64,000 bases of DNA from Gnetum montanum (Eukaryota; Streptophyta; Gnetopsida; Gnetales; Gnetaceae), in contig MNCI01022611.1 in NCBI GenBank assembly GCA_015680685.1, positions 585,800 through 649,799 of the forward strand, written 5' to 3'. The notes below the pieces were generated by a model. It ran no database searches. It had not been told where the DNA came from and worked only from the letters and a program-made list of their open reading frames with translations. This document shows positions 59,343 through 64,000 of this stretch, one piece after another. How positions within the stretch are numbered: the stretch's first letter is position 1; each line of letters begins with the position of its first letter. The translations under genes and the position numbers were made by a program.

Positions 59343-60923
59343 TTCCTAACAAAAGAGCATATTGACCATCTCTATAGATATAATAGACAGGTGTCACTTT
59401 GATATTGGTCAACCTCTTTCCACTGTAAACCGGTGTTGTAGGTTTGACCTTCTTACTTCGGACTGTTTACTATATTGACGTTCTTCTTCTTTACAAATTT
59501 GATTTTATGTCCGCAGTCATGTGCCAATAATTTTGGCAGGAGATAATAAAAACTTTTCTTTATTTAAGTGCATGTTAAAAGAATGAGAGCCTGTATACTG
59601 TTATGATAAATTGCTGTAAATTGTGCTTGCCAATTCCTTTGCTATTTTGATTCATCACCGTAACTAAATTGCACTACACACGTGCATATTTATTTTGTTT
59701 TATAATTTTTATTTTATAGTCACTGCATTTTGTATTTTTGAGTAAAAAAGTTATTATATTTTTTATTTTATGAAGAATCAGATACTATGCATTTCTTTTG
59801 CTTAACCCAAAGTTAAAGGTTAAATTTCATTTGGCAACATTTGAGTTATAAATTAAAAAAAAAACAAATTTAAAAGAAGAATTCTGATATTAATCTTATG
59901 CATCAAATTCCTAGTGGCAAGGATATACACAAGCATGGCATATTGGCTTAGCTAGAGGTGGGAAAGCTTACATTGTTAGGCTCTTTTGTCAACTTTTGGT
60001 GTTTTTAGATGCCCAACACCAAAATATAGAAAAATAATTGTGGGTAATCAAATTAAATTCTAATTATAAGTCACTCTTTTTTTGTTTTATGGTACTTTAG
60101 CATTCCATTCCATGCAAGCAACCTTTGATATGTTTGGAATGATTATCATGTCCAAGCATGAATGGCAATAATTAAATTGGGTGCTATTTTGCATTGCATT
60201 TACCATAGAGGATTGTTTTTACTGAAATTCTAAGGTATTTGCCAACATTCACAGGAGAAGCGTAGTTGGCTTAATGAAAAAGTAAAAGCAATTGAAATAG
60301 TTTAGAAGCAACATGTAATATAGTAAGAAAGTATTTCCATGCTTTATTATTTATATTGAGCTAATAAATCCTTATCGTATGATGAATCAATGAGGTGTTA
60401 TCCTATTGGCAAAACTCTTAATTTGGTAATTATAAAGTTTAAATTTAACTATGTAGATATATTGGAATGAAATATTGTTAAAAAACTTATTTTGGTTTTT
60501 GGTAACCCCACACCACCACTTATGAAGAAAAGATAGCAAAACCTAGTGTAAGTGCCTTCCTCCTTATGCAATGATAAGCTATGCATACTATTATAATTCA
60601 AATTGAACATTCATTTCATAAACTAATAAGAATCTATTGAATATACTAACATGGCTAATTCTAAGCATTGTTTAGCATCATTTTACATTATTCTTTTTTT
60701 ATGTTTTTTTATAAGACTATTGTTTTTTCTGCAATTTTATATACCAAAACGAGTAATTCAGTTGCACGAGAGTTTTGCCAATATTTTCAATTTGAGATGG
60801 TATTTTTTATTGAGTTTTACCTAGTTGTATAATTTGTTAATTATTTTATGAAATTTTAAATAACTAGAATAATGTATTTATTATTTATTGAAAATGATAT
60901 TTATATTTTAGGATCTTTCATCT

Positions 60924-61575
60924 ATGACCAAGGAACAACTATATCAAAGAATTCAAAAATTAGAAGATTGTATTGATTTTTGTCAAGAGTTAGGTTTTTT
61001 TTTTATATAAAAAAAAGTGTGTTCAAATTGTAACATAGTAATGAAAAAATAAAAAGATTTTTCAACAAAAGAAGGATGTAGATTTGTATGTCTTTGATGT
61101 GATAAAAAAGAAAACATGTGTTTATGAAATCAAAATTAGAATTAAAGAAAATACTTGTGATAATGTATGATTGGAGTTGGAAATGCTCAAACAATATGTC
61201 TTGTTGTACAATAGGTCTAAAGAAATATTGATAAATAGTATTTATCAATGGATTACGCCTACCTCTATTATTTATAGTGATGTGTTAAAGGCTTATGATT
61301 CAGAATGGTTTTATCAACTTCAATTTGATCATATGATGGTGGATCACTTACTATATTTTAAAGACCCAATAACAGGTGTTTATACAAATACTATTGCAAG
61401 CACATGGCAAGCAATAAAAGCTAGCATTCCATGAAATGGTTCAAGATGCGAGTTGCATGATTCATATCTCCTTGAATACATGTGGAGAAAGAAATATGCT
61501 CAAAGAAAAGAGGGTGCATTTTTAATGTTGGTTAAACATATTGTTGAATTTTGTATGAACCCTTCTAATGATTGA
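60924..61575 (+). pseudogene. Merlin/IS1595-type (ISXO2-like) DDE transposase pseudogene
   Basis: The reading starts MTKEQLYQRIQKLEDCIDFC at 60924, just after an intron-acceptor-like TATTTTAG. A zinc-ribbon-like set of Cys residues follows (CSNC ... CRFVC ... C, 61020-61100). The catalytic core gives ITPTSIIYSDVLKAYDS (second acidic residue), then FDHMMVDHLLYFKDPITGVY and TNTIASTWQAIKASIP to 61434. After a stop, LLEYMWRKKY near 61470-61500. The pattern IxSD...AY, H...V.H...F.DP.TG.xTN.I...W...K and EYMWR is the signature of Merlin and bacterial IS1595-family transposases. The segment with the first catalytic Asp is missing (deletion around 61145-61195). Stops occur at several sites, so it is inactive. 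Confidence 0.75.
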
Positions 61576-61765
61576 CATCATTAATTGCTTCATTATGTAT
61601 TTTTCAAATTATATGATAGTTTATTATATGAATTAAGAACATTATCTCCTAAATTTATGTTCAAAACCCTTCATAACTTTATAAGCAACCAAATTATTTT
61701 TTAAAATTGAGAAAATGTTTAATGCTTTGAATAAACATATGCTTATTATATCGGAAGGAAGTGTT

Positions 61766-61995
61766 ACAACCTAAAATAATATGAATCTAAGCATATCCTA
61801 AGACATATAGCCAAATTTATACATTAAAAGATATATGTGTTCCTTTTTAGTAAATCATTGGTGGCTCAAATAGTTATCTCATTACCTTGTTAAATAAGAG
61901 GTTGTAGGTATTATTATATTCTTCTAATTTTTTTTAATATAATCTATTGGCTATATGTCTTGGGCTATACATATAGTTAGGTTATTTTAGGTTGA
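61766..61995 (+). mobile_element. MITE-like element with 50-bp inverted ends
   Basis: About 230 bp. The left end ACAACCTAAAATAA and the inner CCTAAGACATATAGCCAA are repeated in inverted form at the right end (TTGGCTATATGTCTTGGGC and TTATTTTAGGTTG). It has no coding capacity. The family is unknown, and the target duplication was not resolved. Confidence 0.6.
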
Positions 61996-63735
61996 CCTAC
62001 CTTTCCCAACCTATCATTTGATTTCAAATCTATCTTATGTCTTCTCTTATTAATCAAGAGTTGTCAAAACTAGAAGTTAATAACAAATATTCAAATTTTT
62101 TTATTATAAGTTAATGAAATCTATGTATTCATAAAAGCACACATGTATACCTTAATATCTTTCCTCAATTTTAGTTATGATTACTTTCTTTCTCTTACAA
62201 GGAATCAAAATATAGCATTGTCAGTATTTCATCCATGATGAGGGTAATAATAATGTAGTATCAAGGGATTCTATATGTTCAAGCTTCACTTGCAAAACTT
62301 GGATAAGAAAACAATGGACATCTTGGATGCACATGGAATTTAATTTTCAATGAACTCTAAATCTACAATTTGTTACTTGATACCTTAGATGCATCATGTC
62401 CTTTCTACCCTTAAGGGCTAATGATATAGTTAAGATAGGCTAGTCATTTAGGTTTCTCTAACTTGCATGTAATACCTTTTAATTAACCATGATTTAAAAA
62501 TACAACTTTCCTCTAGATGCTAAATTTATAATGCATTTTAATCATGCAAGGGTTTTATCATGATTGGTGCTCTTTCATGAAAAGCCTTTAGAACAATGTC
62601 CATTGTAATATATAATCATTTAATAGATTATCTTATTAGATGTAGTTCTCTGTGAATATACAGCCTAGTAGTTAGTGAGTTCATCAACCAAACATAATAA
62701 CTTAGAAGAATTTTAGGATTATAGAGATGCCTCATTTATAATTCAAAATAGCAACTAAATAATGTTAACACCATATAGTCAAACATGTTCAACCATCCAA
62801 GTAAATTAAATATTCTATCATTGACTCTAAATTTTAGAAATCAATTAATTTACCAAATCTCACCAAAAGTCAAGTTCTATAGGTTAATATTATAATAACA
62901 GAATAGAAAATTGCCTCTAGAAATAATGAAGTGCTAACCTACGGGTAAGAGTATTAATTTGGAAATACCAAGCTATAGGTTGATTTTGGTAGGAAATATT
63001 AAGCATTAATTTCTAATTTAACTATGTCTTGAAGTGAATAATGAAATTCTATTAAACAAATTTAGAGAAAAGTGTATTTTTTTATTGAAATCAAAGGTGT
63101 AGTTATAGATTTTAGTGAATTATGCTATTACCCTGATGCACAGGCAAAAAAACATATCATATACAGATTTTAGAAGAAGGTAGAAATAAGTGGAACTATT
63201 AGAGTTGCAAGTTAGCATTTCCAAATCACCATTTCAAAGTTGTACATATGACTCATTGGTGTTTCATATATGGTTTTTGCATTTGCAATCAAGTAGCTTT
63301 CATTTGTTTCTACAATTTCTAAGATTCCAATTGGTGGAAATGTGAGTTTGAGTAATCTTCGTTTTGTTGACTATTACATATATAGTCAAATTTTTATAGA
63401 ATATTTAACTTGAGCAATGCATCTCTTTAATTTCTAGATTATGCAAATACCAGCAGAATAAATTTGGGATATAATCAATGAAAAAAGCCTAGCTTGTAAG
63501 GTAGTTCCATTTTGAAGAAGAACGTCAATATAGTAGGTAGTTCAAAGTGAGAAAGTTATGCTCCCTATGACGTAGTTCTGTTTTAGAAAGATAGGTGGCA
63601 GGAATTGGACATGAGAACACAATGCTGGTTAAAAATGGTGGAAAGAGATTGACCAATGTTAACTCCTATATTATGCAATGTTCTCGATAGATACAACACT
63701 CAAATTATGAACAAGTGTGGATTCTTATCATTTGC

Positions 63736-64000
63736 TGATGAGACGCGACCTGCATGTGCCGCGATATCATGTACGCGATATCGCGGTCTGTCGCCATATC
63801 TATAAATAAGAGGTGGCACTCCCTTCATTTCCCAATCCTGGCTAGAAGTAGCGAAGCTCTGGCAGATTGATCACTCCAGAGTTAGAATTTTTCCCATGTG
63901 CCCGCAGTAGGAGTCCTAGAGTGAACGGCTCTTTATTCGAGCAGCTTGTAACCTGAACCCAAGTTGTGTACGACAATAAAGACGAACTTGATTGGATAAA
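63736..64000 (+). repeat. LTR of B/C family, cut by window end (element F)
   Basis: It starts TGATGAGACGCG at 63736, has a short GATATCGC cluster (63760-63785), TATA-like TCTATAAATAAGAGG at 63799, then R/U5 sequence matching B (GTAGCGAAGCTCTGGCAGAT). CpG sites that read TG or CA in B are still CG here, so this copy looks younger or less modified. TTTGC at 63731-63735 would be its target duplication. Confidence 0.85.

Larger units (their letters stand above)
59385..63665 (+). mobile_element. Merlin-like DNA transposon remnant
   Basis: Long imperfect inverted termini bracket a broken DDE transposase. The left terminus (about 59385-59495) and right terminus (about 63511-63665) share 22 bases exactly in inverted orientation (GAAGAAGAACGTCAATATAGTA at 63515 and its complement at 59469). 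They also share GTGGAAAGAGGTTGACCAAT-type sequence near the outer ends. The right terminus has about 60 extra bases. I could not fix the outermost base or an 8-9-bp target duplication. A MITE-like repeat is nested at 61766-61995; the rest of the interior (61996-63510) shows no gene. Confidence 0.6.

Overview
The window looks like transposon-dominated nuclear DNA of a land plant, probably a gymnosperm (an inference). The plant assignment rests on Ty3/gypsy retrotransposons primed by a tRNA-Asp-like site, a sucrose-phosphate synthase fragment, a plant-type P450 tail and an RRP1/Nop52-like tail. No intact host gene was found. Every coding region carries stops or frameshifts, many at codons expected from loss of methylated cytosine (Gln, Arg, Trp to stop).

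Positions 1-473 hold a minus-strand LTR fragment. Positions 1998-37486 are one very old Ty3/gypsy element (here 'D') bounded by a 5-bp target duplication, CCTAA. It has been split repeatedly: by a LINE in its 5' LTR, by the large autonomous-type element A (6902-20043, duplication ATAAT), by a block of captured host-gene pieces and LTR-like DNA (about 21450-24530), by the shorter element B (25573-32887, duplication AATAT), and by a Copia-like LTR fragment (about 35720-36965). A carries gag, protease, RT, RNase H, integrase and a long third ORF rich in predicted coiled coil. B, and its minus-strand relative C (38814-44978), keep gag and protease but lack RT/RNase H/integrase and the third ORF. 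In both, the catalytic protease Asp codon reads Asn, so they look like a non-autonomous family that would depend on an A-like partner.

Positions 44984-49849 are heavily decayed repeat DNA. Positions 49850-54643 hold two direct copies of a block with a P450 C-terminal relic and a coiled-coil C-terminal relic. Next comes a 2.5-kb inverted duplication of an RRP1/Nop52-like pseudogene (54681-57191), with templated filler at its left junction. The parental copy continues to a putative start near 57747 and a TATA-like promoter. Upstream of that promoter is a six-unit tandem array of about 198 bp per unit (58161-59342) with a three-unit higher-order pattern.

From about 59385 to 63665 lies a DNA transposon remnant with long imperfect inverted termini and a broken transposase that resembles the Merlin/IS1595 (ISXO2-like) DDE family. 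A small MITE-like element is nested in it. The window ends inside a fresh-looking LTR of the B/C family (63736 onward). There are no tRNA, rRNA or CRISPR loci that I can support. One assembly gap (30312-30522) lies inside element B.
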